Positions 8,104-17,600 of a stretch of 64,000 nt of DNA are shown one piece after another (the first letter of the stretch is position 1; each line of letters begins with the position of its first letter). The notes beneath the pieces are model-generated. The model did not search any database, was not told where the DNA came from, and saw only the letters and a program-made list of their open reading frames with translations. The position numbers and the translations under genes are program-made. Where the stretch lies: positions 1 through 64,000 of the forward strand of contig CANPYY010000003.1 of the NCBI GenBank assembly GCA_947588675.1, written 5' to 3'. Source of the stretch: an uncultured Lachnospiraceae bacterium (GTDB lineage: Bacteria > Bacillota > Clostridia > Lachnospirales > Lachnospiraceae).

Positions 8104-9024
8104 GTGAGCATTATGAAAGAAATCAGGCAGAAGACTTTAACGGGTGAGAGAGCATTATTTAAGGGAAATAATCTGCATGTTATAGATTGCGTGTTTATGG
8201 ACGGAGAATCGCCTTTAAAAGAGAGCATGGATATTAAGTTAGACGGCAGCCTGTTTCGCTGGAAATATCCTCTTTGGTACAGCAAGAATATTGTGGCGGA
8301 AAAATGCACCTGGTTTGAGATGGCGCGCGCAGGAGTCTGGTATACGGATAATATTACGGTAGAAGATTCTGTTATCGAAGCGCCGAAAAATTTCAGGCGC
8401 TGCCATGGGGTCAATCTGAAAAATGTTTCGTTTCCAAATGCCTCGGAAACTTTGTGGAACTGTGAAAATATCAGGCTGGAAAATGTAGTGGCGACAGGTG
8501 ATTATTTTGCAATGAATTGTAAGAATATGGAAGTTGATAACTTTACCCTGACCGGAAATTATTCGTTTGACGGTGCGAAAAATGCAGTTATTAGAAATGC
8601 GAGAATGTTATCTAAAGATGCATTCTGGAATACGGAGAATGTCACGGTATACGATTCTTTTATATCGGGAGAATACCTGGGTTGGAATGCAAAGAATCTG
8701 ACCTTGATTAATTGTACGATTGAAAGTTTACAGGGTATGTGTTATATCGATAATCTGGTAATGAAAAACTGTAAATTGATTAATACTACACTTGCTTTTG
8801 AATATTCCTCGGTGGACGCGCAGATAGATAGCAGGATAGACAGCGTGATGAATCCGTCAAAAGGAATAATACGTGCAGACTGTATTGATAATCTTATAAT
8901 GGAAGCTGATAAAATAGACCCGAAAAAAACAAAGATTATATGCGGAAAACAATTTGCAAAAAATAAAAAAGAAACTTCAGGCATTACAGGTATTACTTTG
9001 AAACAGTGTTCAGGCGATATTTAA
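8104..9024 (+). CDS. DUF3737 family predicted right-handed beta-helix protein
   Basis: About 306 residues resembling the DUF3737 family, whose function is not established. Short repeats of about 20 residues with alternating polar and hydrophobic positions and N-x-x-hydrophobic turns (for example WNCENIRLENV, MNCKNMEVDNF, WNTENVTVYDS, WNAKNLTLINC) run along most of the length, as expected for a right-handed beta-helix. There is no signal peptide, so it is probably cytoplasmic. The gggagg site at 8091-8096 fits the GTG at 8104 best; the ATG at 8098 is only one base from it and the ATG at 8113 is far. A terminator upstream separates it from the hydrolase gene. In other genomes this family can lie near redox or LysR genes (from memory). 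Confidence 0.8.
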   Translation: MSIMKEIRQKTLTGERALFKGNNLHVIDCVFMDGESPLKESMDIKLDGSLFRWKYPLWYSKNIVAEKCTWFEMARAGVWYTDNITVEDSVIEAPKNFRRCHGVNLKNVSFPNASETLWNCENIRLENVVATGDYFAMNCKNMEVDNFTLTGNYSFDGAKNAVIRNARMLSKDAFWNTENVTVYDSFISGEYLGWNAKNLTLINCTIESLQGMCYIDNLVMKNCKLINTTLAFEYSSVDAQIDSRIDSVMNPSKGIIRADCIDNLIMEADKIDPKKTKIICGKQFAKNKKETSGITGITLKQCSGDI

Positions 9025-9107
9025 CATTACATATGTATTTCGGTAATATATAAAATAAACTAAATGGCGTATAATTATATAATGTAATGACATGAAAGGA
9101 GATAAAA

Positions 9108-11369
9108 ATGGAAACATATTCAGTAAAAGGAATGAGCTGTGCTGCATGCAGTGCGCGGGTTGAAAAGGCGGTATTAAAAGTATCGGGAGTTGATTCCTGT
9201 TCAGTAAGCCTTCTGACCAATTCCATGACGGTTACCGGTACCGCATCTCCTGCCGATATTACTGCGGCCGTTAAAAATGCAGGATATAAGGCTTCTTTAA
9301 AAAAGAATAATACAAACGGAAACGAAAAACACTCTGATAGTGAAGATGATTTAAAGGACATGGAAACTCCTGTACTTGTAAAAAGACTGGTAGTTTCGGC
9401 GGTTTTTCTGGCTGTTCTTATGTACATTTCAATGGGACATATGATGTGGGGATGGAAAGTCCCGCCGTTTTTTCAGGAAAATCATATTGCAATGGGACTT
9501 ATGCAGCTTCTTTTAACTGTTGTAATTATGGTAATAAACCAGAAGTTTTTTATAAGCGGATTTAAAAGCCTGTGGCACAGGGCGCCTAATATGGATGCGC
9601 TTGTAGCCCTTGGGTCAATGGCGGCATTTGTATACAGCACATATGCCCTGTTTGCAATGACTGACGCACAGGTTAAAGGTAATGCCGATGCAGTAATGAT
9701 GTATATGGATGAGTTCTATTTTGAATCGGCAGCAACAATTCTTACGCTTATTACATTGGGAAAGATGCTTGAAGCGCGTTCAAAGGGGAAAACTACAGAT
9801 GCGCTAAAAGGTCTTATGAAGCTTGCGCCGAAAACAGCAGTGATTCAAAAAGACGGCAAAGAAGTTACTGTTCCGGTTGGCAGTGTTAAAAAAGGTGATA
9901 TTTTTGTAGTGAGGCCGGGAGAAAACATACCTGTGGACGGTATTGTAATATCGGGAAACAGCGCGGTAGATGAGTCAATGCTTACTGGAGAAAGTATTCC
10001 GGCAGATAAGGAAGAAGGAAGTACTGTTTCTTCCGGTACGCTTAACAGGTCAGGATATATCCGCTGCGAGGCTACGAGGGTAGGAGAAGATACGACGCTT
10101 TCTCAGATAATACAAATGGTAGGTAATGCCGCCGCAGGAAAAGCGCCTATTGCAAAAATTGCGGATAAAGTATCCGGTATCTTTGTTCCAATTGTAATAT
10201 GTATTGCTATAGTTACTATAGCAGTATGGCTGATATGCGGTCAGACAGTTGGTTTTGCTCTTGCAAGAGGAATATCGGTGCTTGTAATAAGCTGTCCGTG
10301 TGCGCTTGGTCTGGCTACTCCCGTCGCCATTATGGTTGGCAGCGGAAGGGGAGCAAAGAACGGAATCTTATTTAAAACAGCAGCGGCGCTTGAAAAAACA
10401 GGAAAGGTTCAGATTGTTGCGCTCGATAAGACGGGTACGATTACTTTGGGTGAACCAATGGTAACAGATGTGATTCCGATGAACGGATATACCGAAACAA
10501 AACTTATTGAACTTGCATATTCGCTTGAGCAGAAAAGCGAACATCCTCTTGCGCATGCAGTTAATCAGAAAGCTGAAGCAGATGATATAAAGGCGCTTGA
10601 GGTTTCGGGATTCAGAGTGCTTCCGGGAAACGGACTGGAAGCTTTGTTAGACGGATGCGCATTATGCGGCGGAAATTATAATTTTATGAAAACGAGAGTG
10701 GATATTACAGCAGATATAAAGGAGAAAACGGAAAGTCTTTCTGAAGACGGAAAAACTCCATTATTTTTTGCATATGACGGCGCGCTTTGCGGAATTATAG
10801 CCGTGGCTGATACTATTAAGGAAGACAGTCCGAAGGCAATCGGCAAACTCAAAAAAATGGGTATACATGTAGTGATGCTTACGGGAGATAATGAGCGTAC
10901 TGCAAAGGCAATTGGACGACAGGTAGGCGTAGATGAAGTAATAGCAGGCGTGCTTCCGGACGGCAAGGAAAGCGTTATAACAAAACTCAGGGAAAAAGGA
11001 AACGTAATTATGGTGGGCGATGGTATAAACGATACTCCTGCGCTTGCGGCCTCTGATACCGGTATTGCCATAGGAGCAGGAACGGATATTGCCATAGACG
11101 CCGCAGAGATTGTTTTAATGAAAAACAGTCTTTATGATGTGCCGGCTGCTATACGTTTAAGCCGCGCTGTACTACGTAATATACATGAAAACCTGTTCTG
11201 GGCGTTTATTTATAATATTCTTGGTATTCCGCTTGCGGCAGGAGTATTTATCAACCTGTTTGGCTGGCAGTTAAATCCTATGTTTGCAGCGGCAGCCATG
11301 AGCCTGTCAAGTTTTTGCGTGGTTACCAATGCCCTGAGATTAAATTTATTTAAGATATATGGTGATTGA
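9108..11369 (+). CDS. copA: Copper-exporting P1B-type ATPase CopA
   Basis: Pumps Cu(I) out of the cytoplasm using ATP. The 753-residue protein has one N-terminal heavy-metal-associated domain with a CxxC at residues 11-14 (GMSCAACS), a TGES actuator motif, the intramembrane CPC metal site at 396-398 (SCPCALGLATP), the phosphorylated Asp440 in DKTGTIT, the SEHPLAHAV motif and the GDGINDTPAL hinge. An HMA domain plus CPC identifies a Cu+/Ag+ exporter. The aaaggag site is well placed. The NusG-domain-II gene begins 2 bases after its stop and the Gx-family gene overlaps that, so the three form one operon. No copY or csoR regulator is in sight. Confidence 0.95.
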   Translation: METYSVKGMSCAACSARVEKAVLKVSGVDSCSVSLLTNSMTVTGTASPADITAAVKNAGYKASLKKNNTNGNEKHSDSEDDLKDMETPVLVKRLVVSAVFLAVLMYISMGHMMWGWKVPPFFQENHIAMGLMQLLLTVVIMVINQKFFISGFKSLWHRAPNMDALVALGSMAAFVYSTYALFAMTDAQVKGNADAVMMYMDEFYFESAATILTLITLGKMLEARSKGKTTDALKGLMKLAPKTAVIQKDGKEVTVPVGSVKKGDIFVVRPGENIPVDGIVISGNSAVDESMLTGESIPADKEEGSTVSSGTLNRSGYIRCEATRVGEDTTLSQIIQMVGNAAAGKAPIAKIADKVSGIFVPIVICIAIVTIAVWLICGQTVGFALARGISVLVISCPCALGLATPVAIMVGSGRGAKNGILFKTAAALEKTGKVQIVALDKTGTITLGEPMVTDVIPMNGYTETKLIELAYSLEQKSEHPLAHAVNQKAEADDIKALEVSGFRVLPGNGLEALLDGCALCGGNYNFMKTRVDITADIKEKTESLSEDGKTPLFFAYDGALCGIIAVADTIKEDSPKAIGKLKKMGIHVVMLTGDNERTAKAIGRQVGVDEVIAGVLPDGKESVITKLREKGNVIMVGDGINDTPALAASDTGIAIGAGTDIAIDAAEIVLMKNSLYDVPAAIRLSRAVLRNIHENLFWAFIYNILGIPLAAGVFINLFGWQLNPMFAAAAMSLSSFCVVTNALRLNLFKIYGD

Positions 11370-11371
11370 TT

Positions 11372-11743
11372 ATGAAAAAAGACAGGATATGGATTGGCGT
11401 ATTCATATGTCTTTTGGTAGCAGGAATTGCCGGTTCGGTCTTTATGTATAGAAAATCTGATAAGAAAACTGTAGTTATAATGCAGGATAAAAAAGAACTT
11501 TATAGGATTAACCTTGAAGATTATACAAAGCCGCATGAAATTGAAATAAAATATGGTGATGGAATTAACAGAATTTTGATTGAAAACGGTCAGATACGCG
11601 TGGTATATGCGGATTGTCCGGATAATACATGTGTTAAAATGGGTAATCTCAGCTCAGATGCAATGCCAATTGCATGTCTGCCCCATCATCTTATTATAAA
11701 ATATGCAGATGATGATAATTTACCTGACGGCATTACAGGATGA
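11372..11743 (+). CDS. NusG domain II-containing membrane-anchored protein (EetA-like)
   Basis: A 123-residue protein with one N-terminal membrane helix (about 7-25, WIGVFICLLVAGIAGSVFMY), then a NusG domain-II-like module outside the membrane with the conserved ADCPDNTCVKMG and ACLPHHLII cysteine motifs. Despite the domain name it is not the transcription factor NusG. The ATG at 11372 follows the copA stop by 2 bases; a TTG six bases earlier is less likely. The next gene, a Gx transporter, overlaps it by ATGA. As I recall, the same two-gene pair occurs in the flavin-based extracellular electron transfer locus of Listeria as EetA/EetB, so a redox role at the membrane is possible; that is inference. 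Confidence 0.8.
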   Translation: MKKDRIWIGVFICLLVAGIAGSVFMYRKSDKKTVVIMQDKKELYRINLEDYTKPHEIEIKYGDGINRILIENGQIRVVYADCPDNTCVKMGNLSSDAMPIACLPHHLIIKYADDDNLPDGITG

Positions 11744-12255
11744 CAGAGGTTGTAAGTATTATGAAAACGGGAAAAATAACTGAACTCGCACTCCTTACTG
11801 CACTGGCATTAATCATTTTTACAGTAGAACTCAGAATACCTGTTCCGGTACCGATACCGGGCATAAAACTTGGACTGGCAAATATTGTAACGGTTTATGC
11901 AATTTACCGTTACAGGGCGGGAGAAGTGTTTTTGGTAGTATTCGGAAGGATTTTTCTGGGAGCGGTTTTTGTGGGTAATTTAACGGCGCTTCTTTACAGT
12001 TTTACCGGAGGTCTGTTTTGCCTTTTGGGGATGCTTCTTTTGAAAAAGCTGATTTCAGAAAAATGTATATGGCTTTTAAGTATATTCGGAGCTATACTTC
12101 ACAATATCGGTCAGATTCTGGTCGCGGTTTTGGTTACCGGAACTTTTTTGATAGCAAGTTATCTGCCGGTGCTGATTGTATCAGGATGTATTACCGGAGC
12201 TTTTACCGGTATCTGCGCGCAGATTATAATAAGCAGGAATATAGGAAAAAATTAA
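11740..12255 (+). CDS. Gx transporter family membrane protein (heptaprenyl diphosphate synthase component I-like; EetB-like)
   Basis: A hydrophobic protein of 171 residues with about five membrane helices and the family motif GIKLGLANIVTVYAIYR near the N-terminus. Databases often label this family heptaprenyl diphosphate synthase component I, but the architecture resembles the substrate-binding (S) subunits of ECF-type transporters. The first ATG (11740) overlaps the stop of the preceding gene as ATGA, which suggests translational coupling; an ATG at 11761 with an agagg site 12 bases upstream is an alternative. It is the last gene of the copA operon and ends 8 bases from the end of the convergent chromate transporter gene, with no terminator visible between them. 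Confidence 0.8.
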   Translation: MTEVVSIMKTGKITELALLTALALIIFTVELRIPVPVPIPGIKLGLANIVTVYAIYRYRAGEVFLVVFGRIFLGAVFVGNLTALLYSFTGGLFCLLGMLLLKKLISEKCIWLLSIFGAILHNIGQILVAVLVTGTFLIASYLPVLIVSGCITGAFTGICAQIIISRNIGKN

Positions 12256-12263
12256 CGGCGGAA

Positions 12264-13757
12264 TTAAAATAAAAGTATTATATTACATGCGGCAAGAGAT
12301 ATGACCGCAGACAACAGTACCCGAAAGACAGGTTTTAATATTTCTTTTTTTCTCCAGAATATATTGATTACATATATTGCTGCCGTTATAAATATGATAA
12401 ATAATACCGGACATTTCTGCGTCTGTGCTATAGATATGTTCTGATACAGCATAGAAACGGATACGGTAAGAAGAAGTCCGGCTACAATAGGTCTTATATA
12501 TTTTTTAAGTACCTGGAATATATTCATATTTTCAAAACGTTCATATAGATAGGCAACTGCAGAAAATGTTCCGCCTGACGCGGCAATACTGCAGGTAAAA
12601 CCGCTTAACGCAACGCAAAGACCGGTAAATATTCCGCCGTGGCCATATCCTATATAATAACCGACGCCTGATAATATTTTGCATAAAATTGAACCGGGCA
12701 GCGCATTTGCCACAGATGCAATTTTAGAATAAAAATCGCTGTAACTTACCATGCCTGAATCGATAAACAGACCGTCGGCAACTGCAAGATAAGCATCGCC
12801 GCCGCCGAACGACATAAGTACGGATATTACTCCTTTGCCTATAAACAGGAGAGTCTTAGGACATAGTATTATAGCGGGAACAGAGAATATAAATAAAAAT
12901 ATAAACCATATAAATTCTTCTTTTATGAATCTTTTAAAAGGTTTTACATCAAAAGCAATTTTTTCGCTTATTCCGGTAAAGAGACCCCATAGTGCGAGTA
13001 TGAGCATTATTCCCCTGAGAATCCATACGGCGTATGGTATCGGGATTATATTTTTGAAGCTGCTTATACATATACAGTAAAGTATAGTTATTACGACGGA
13101 TATTATAAGCCTTATTTTATAGAAATTTCCATTTGTAAAGAATATGATGAAAAATGCCATAATAAGAATCTGTACGGTAGATATATCAAATATTGGAGTT
13201 TTATTAAAACCTGCAATCTGGTAAAGTTCCTTTCCCACGGTAAGTACAAAGACAAGCGTTATAAATATAATGCCTATTGTACACATGCTGTTTTTCCTGC
13301 ATTCGGCAATTGTATTTTTAGTATATTCATGCAGCATAAAAATAATATATGCCGTGACTCCGACAGATGCAAACAGTATTTGCGAAACTATAAATCCGCT
13401 GGATTGGTTTATAAGAGATATGAGAAGTATGGTAAGTATTGAACCCGGAAACGCCATTGATGCGGCGGCAAGAAGCATGCCTGTGATACCATGCATTTTT
13501 CTTCCTACGCCTGCAGCGATTTCAACAGGAAGCGCTCCGGGTGTGATATTTGCAATAATAACGTCTTTATTAAATTCTTCTTCATCAGTAAGACAGTTGT
13601 TTTCAACCACTTCTTCCTCTATTACGGGTATAAGAGCGGTACCTCCCCCAAAACCGATTGTTCCGATTTTAAGCATGGTTGATAAGAGTTGTCTGATTCC
13701 AGATTTGCGGTTCTTTATCATATCAGTATAAAATCCTTTCCGTTTAAATGCCGTCAT
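12264..13757 (-). CDS. CHR-family (chromate) transporter with two fused CHR domains
   Basis: A 497-residue polytopic membrane protein with two homologous halves. The first contains IGFGGGTALIPVIEEEVV and ITPGALPVEIAAGVG; the second contains SFGGGDAYLAVADG and ANALPGSILCKILSG. These are the long-chain chromate ion transporter motifs. It is longer than typical members and has extra C-terminal membrane helices. The start at 13757 overlaps the araC stop as ATGA, implying translational coupling; an in-frame ATG twelve codons later (MIKNRK) with a ggaaagga site is possible. Many CHR proteins are named by homology only, and a real anion substrate here is unproven. The coupling to an AraC regulator beside polysaccharide genes is unusual. 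Confidence 0.88.
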   Translation of the reverse strand: MTAFKRKGFYTDMIKNRKSGIRQLLSTMLKIGTIGFGGGTALIPVIEEEVVENNCLTDEEEFNKDVIIANITPGALPVEIAAGVGRKMHGITGMLLAAASMAFPGSILTILLISLINQSSGFIVSQILFASVGVTAYIIFMLHEYTKNTIAECRKNSMCTIGIIFITLVFVLTVGKELYQIAGFNKTPIFDISTVQILIMAFFIIFFTNGNFYKIRLIISVVITILYCICISSFKNIIPIPYAVWILRGIMLILALWGLFTGISEKIAFDVKPFKRFIKEEFIWFIFLFIFSVPAIILCPKTLLFIGKGVISVLMSFGGGDAYLAVADGLFIDSGMVSYSDFYSKIASVANALPGSILCKILSGVGYYIGYGHGGIFTGLCVALSGFTCSIAASGGTFSAVAYLYERFENMNIFQVLKKYIRPIVAGLLLTVSVSMLYQNISIAQTQKCPVLFIIFITAAIYVINIFWRKKEILKPVFRVLLSAVISLAACNIILLF

Positions 13758-14521
13758 TTATTGGCTTCGCGGTATTTTTTTGGTGACAATCCGGTATGCT
13801 TTTTAAACTGGCGGCTGAAGTGTTCGGCACTTGAATACCCGCACTGTATTGAAATCTGAATGATTGACATATTGGTATCTTTAAGAAGGTTTTTGGCAAA
13901 TTCAATACGATTGTTTATTACGTCTGACATACAGGACAGACCAAACTGTTTCTGGTATAGTTTTTGAAGATGTCTTGGTGAAATATACAAAAATTTTGCC
14001 ATCTGCGTTACGTTCCAGGGTGCTCCGGGATTGGCCTGAATATTTAATCTGAGCTGCATGAGAGAGTTTTCAAGCAGATTTCCGGATTCTGTTGAAAGCG
14101 ATTCCTTCAGTTTGTTAAAAAGTACCCTGAAAAGGAATTGGATTGACAGTTCTTTGTATTTATTGGTGTAAAAACTTTCACCCGCTATAAGAAGAAACAG
14201 TTCGCTTATATACAGGTTTTCCAAAGTATTAAAAGGAGTATTCAATGGGATAGAGCCATTAATTATAAAGTTTTCGTCAGTGAGAAACCTTACCCAGTCG
14301 TCACTGTAATTTTCATCCTCAACTGCGCCATACCTGAAAGTGGAATCAGGGGGATACAATATTGCTGCATGTGGAGGAATAATAATAGTTTCTCCGTTTA
14401 TTTCAAAGAAGGCTTTACAATGTGTCTGGATTAAAAGCCACCAGTCATGAGGTGCATATTGTTCATATACAAAACCGGGCTGATGTTCAGTGTTGCTCTC
14501 TGCATAAATGACGTCTATCAT
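13754..14521 (-). CDS. AraC-family transcriptional regulator
   Basis: A 255-residue regulator: an N-terminal cupin sugar-binding-type domain (about 1-130, with HDWWLLIQTHCKAFFEIN) and two C-terminal helix-turn-helix motifs (MAKFLYISPRHLQKLYQKQF and IQISIQCGYSSAEHFSRQFK, then KKHTGLSPKKYR). A strong aaggagg site precedes the ATG. It is divergent from the secreted enzyme cassette at 14666 and coupled downstream to the CHR transporter gene. Two near-identical 12-base half-sites 21 bp apart lie in the shared promoter region, one over its own -35 box. The likely role is sensing a plant-sugar signal to control the cassette and itself; the ligand is unknown. Confidence 0.92.
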   Translation of the reverse strand: MIDVIYAESNTEHQPGFVYEQYAPHDWWLLIQTHCKAFFEINGETIIIPPHAAILYPPDSTFRYGAVEDENYSDDWVRFLTDENFIINGSIPLNTPFNTLENLYISELFLLIAGESFYTNKYKELSIQFLFRVLFNKLKESLSTESGNLLENSLMQLRLNIQANPGAPWNVTQMAKFLYISPRHLQKLYQKQFGLSCMSDVINNRIEFAKNLLKDTNMSIIQISIQCGYSSAEHFSRQFKKHTGLSPKKYREANK

Positions 14522-14553
14522 AGCTGTACCTCCTTATTAAATTTACTTCTTAT

Positions 14554-14582
14554 ATAATATATATAATAACATAATAAGTCAA
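14554..14582 (-). promoter_or_regulatory. sigma-A promoter for araC
   Basis: On the minus strand TTGACT (complement of 14577-14582) and TATTAT (complement of 14554-14559) are separated by 17 bases. The -35 box overlaps the first of the two AraC half-sites. Confidence 0.6.
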
Positions 14583-14602
14583 CCATATGGCATAATAAAT
14601 CA
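14570..14602. promoter_or_regulatory. Direct-repeat AraC operator
   Basis: CATAATAAGTCA (14570-14581) and CATAATAAATCA (14591-14602) match at 11 of 12 positions in the same orientation, with starts 21 bp apart, two turns of the helix. This is the geometry of AraC-type half-sites. The downstream copy lies about 30 bases before a possible -10 (14632-14639) of the secreted-enzyme gene, which lacks a recognisable -35, as expected for an activated promoter. Confidence 0.6.
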
Positions 14603-14665
14603 TGGAAAAGAAAATCGCGTATATTTAAAATTATATTATAACCAAAATTATAAGGGGGAATATGC

Positions 14666-17600
14666 GTGAAAGCAAAAAAAGCATTGTTTTTGTTTGGGGT
14701 AGCTTTAATGGCTGTGATGCTTATGGTAACGCCACAGGCGTCCGCTAAGAAAAAAGCTGTTTTGAAGAAAAAAAATATAAAAATTGAAGCAGGACAGAAA
14801 AAGAAAATCGCAATTAAAAATAAGGCGAAAAATAAAAAATATCTGTTTTCTTCCAATAAAAAGAAAATAGCTTCCGTTAATGCAAAAGGCGTAGTTAAGG
14901 CGAAGAAAAAAGGTAAGGCCGTAATTACGGTAAAAGAAAAGAATAAAAAGGGAAGTAAAAAAGTAAGGGTTGTAGGAAAAGTGAAAGTAAAAGTAACGGC
15001 TGTAAATAAGCAGGATAATACAAATAATCCAACGGGAGGCGACGGACAGTCACAACCGCAGAATCAGAATCCGGTTCCGCCTGAAGATAATTCTGTGGAT
15101 GATGTTCCTGTAGTTTCCGCTGGTGCTGACATATATGTGTCGGCAGACGGCAATGATTCGTCGGACGGAAGTAAGAACGCTCCTTTCCGCACGCTTAACA
15201 GGGCAAAGGAAGCGGTAAGAAGCCTTGATAAATCAAAAGGAGATATAGTAGTAGAAATAGCCGATGGATTTTATCAGGTAGATGATACAATCAAATTTAC
15301 ATCGAAAGATTCGGGAAATGATAAGTGCACTATATATTACAGGGCTGCAAAGGGCGCTAAGCCTGTAATTTCAGGCGGCGCTAAGATTACCTCCAAATGG
15401 GAAAAAGCCGACGAGGTAAACTGGCTTGACAACGGTCTTACGGCATATAAGACACCGCTTGTCAGAAATGAAAAACTCAGGGCAATATATGTAAACGGCG
15501 AACGTGCTGAAATGACGTCAAGAAAGATTACTCCTGCGGGAAAGACAGGTTCCATGTCAATAACCAAAGGACAGGCTGACTGGGCATGGACGTCAAAATC
15601 AGGTCTTGCAGAAGCCACTGTATTTTCTGCAGGAAGTATTCCTGCAGACACGAGAAACCAGCATAATATAGAAATGGATTCTTCATCCAGATGGGCAAGG
15701 CAGATTGTATGTGTTGATGAACTTGTGGAAGAAGCTGACGGAAAAGTTGACGCATATCTGCAGATGCCGTATGGTGCGCTGGCGCAGAATCTGGGTTGGG
15801 GAACAGCATATAGCGCGGATACGGAAAATACGGTATGGAATGTGTTTGAGTGGTTAAGCAGCCCGGGACAGTTTTATTTTGACGAAGAAGGCAGCATGCT
15901 TTATTACATACCAAAAGAAGGCGAAGATATTAATACGGCTGAGGTGGTTGTACCCGAAGTTGATACCATTATTGACATGACAGGTGATAAACCGCTTGAC
16001 AGTTATGTACAGAATATTGTATTTGACGGAATTACGTTTGCATATTCAGACTGGAATCTGTATGAGCTTGACGATTCGCACGGATATGCTTCAGTACAGG
16101 GCTCGATTGTACTTAAAGCCTTTGCAAGCGATAACCAGCATGATGACATATACCGCTCATATGATGTGCCGGCTGCAGCAATTCATCTGACGAGCGCGCG
16201 TAATGTTAAATTCATAAATGGCGAGATAATGCATACCGGTAATCTTGGAATACATATAGAAAATGATGTTAACGACATTGATGTGACAGGTAATTATATA
16301 GGAAAGACAAGCGGTGCGGGAATTGTCGTAGGACATCCTACGCATGTGTATGAAAACGACGGTCCTGAGCATCAAGTCAGGGAAAGTAATGCAGGACCTG
16401 ATAAAGAGAAGTTTGAGTATGGCACGGAATCGGTTCCTAAGAATATTACATTGAGCAACAATTACCTTCTTGAGAACTGTTATTTCTTCTCGGGACATTC
16501 ACCGATAACTACATTCTATACATATAATTTACAGGTTCTTCACAACTTTGTATATAAATGTTCATACAGCGGAATGAGTATCGGCTGGGGATGGTGCAAC
16601 TTTGACGGAGCTAATGACAGTGATTCGCAGCTTCCGGGATATCCGACGACAACTTCCAGAAATAACCATGTTAATTATAACAGGGTAGAGGAAATATGTT
16701 CGCTGCTTCAGGATGCCGGCGGTATATATACTCTCGGACAGCAGGGAAATGATGACTGGACTGAATATTCAGAGATGAGCTTTAACTATATTAATGCTAA
16801 GCGTACCCCGCAGGTAGCTGACGGAAGCAGGATGGTCAATGGTTTCCACCCTGATGAGGGAAGCGCATATATTAAGTTTGACAGTAATGTAATTACAAAT
16901 ACGATACGTAATGTATATGAGCTGAATAACTGGAGAAGAAAACACGATATGATAGTAACAAACGGTTTCTCCAATACAGACCGTTCAGAATGCACGGCGC
17001 CTAACTGTACGATTGATATGTATGTAAACGCTGATTATATATGGCCTCAGAAAGGATACGAAACAGTTCTTTATTCAGGGCTTGAAGACCAGTATGTACA
17101 TATGGTAGGTAAAGATGTCATTCCTGATACGGATTATGAACTCGCTTCAAATGTAAGGCTTACCGCAGGAGATAAGCTGAAAAGAAGGGGACTGCTTGGA
17201 GCGGATGATACGGTATGGCTTGCTCCTGAAGGAACAACTTCATTTACAGAAGGGGACACGATGGTAAAAGCTGCCGGTAATGTTAAAGAAATGGATATAC
17301 CGGATGCGGCGGGTGAATATAAGCTTTATATAGTATATGCAGACGGTTCGGTATCTGATGAATCTACATTTACGCTTTATGTAGGTGAAGATAACAATGC
17401 TGCCAATGTAAAAGAGGGCGCAAATTATTATGTATCAAAGAAAAAGCCGTTTGTGCTTACGCTTGATACACAAAATTATACATTTAAACTCAACGACAAC
17501 GCAGTATCGGACGGATATACCATTGATACGGAAGGAAGATGGACTCTTACCGTAACTCCTGCAAATGGCGGAAGTGAAGAAAAGATATTATTTACCACTA

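Noticed and set aside
14518..14856. 112-codon minus-strand frame over the araC/beta-helix promoter region
   Set aside because: It would cover the divergent promoter region and the signal-peptide region of the secreted enzyme; its Phe-rich content is the antisense of lysine-rich coding sequence.
14740..15000. Lysine-codon-rich tracts as simple DNA repeats
   Set aside because: The A-rich tracts encode an ordered pattern shared with three other proteins and are not tandem copies of a fixed unit, so they are part of a protein module.
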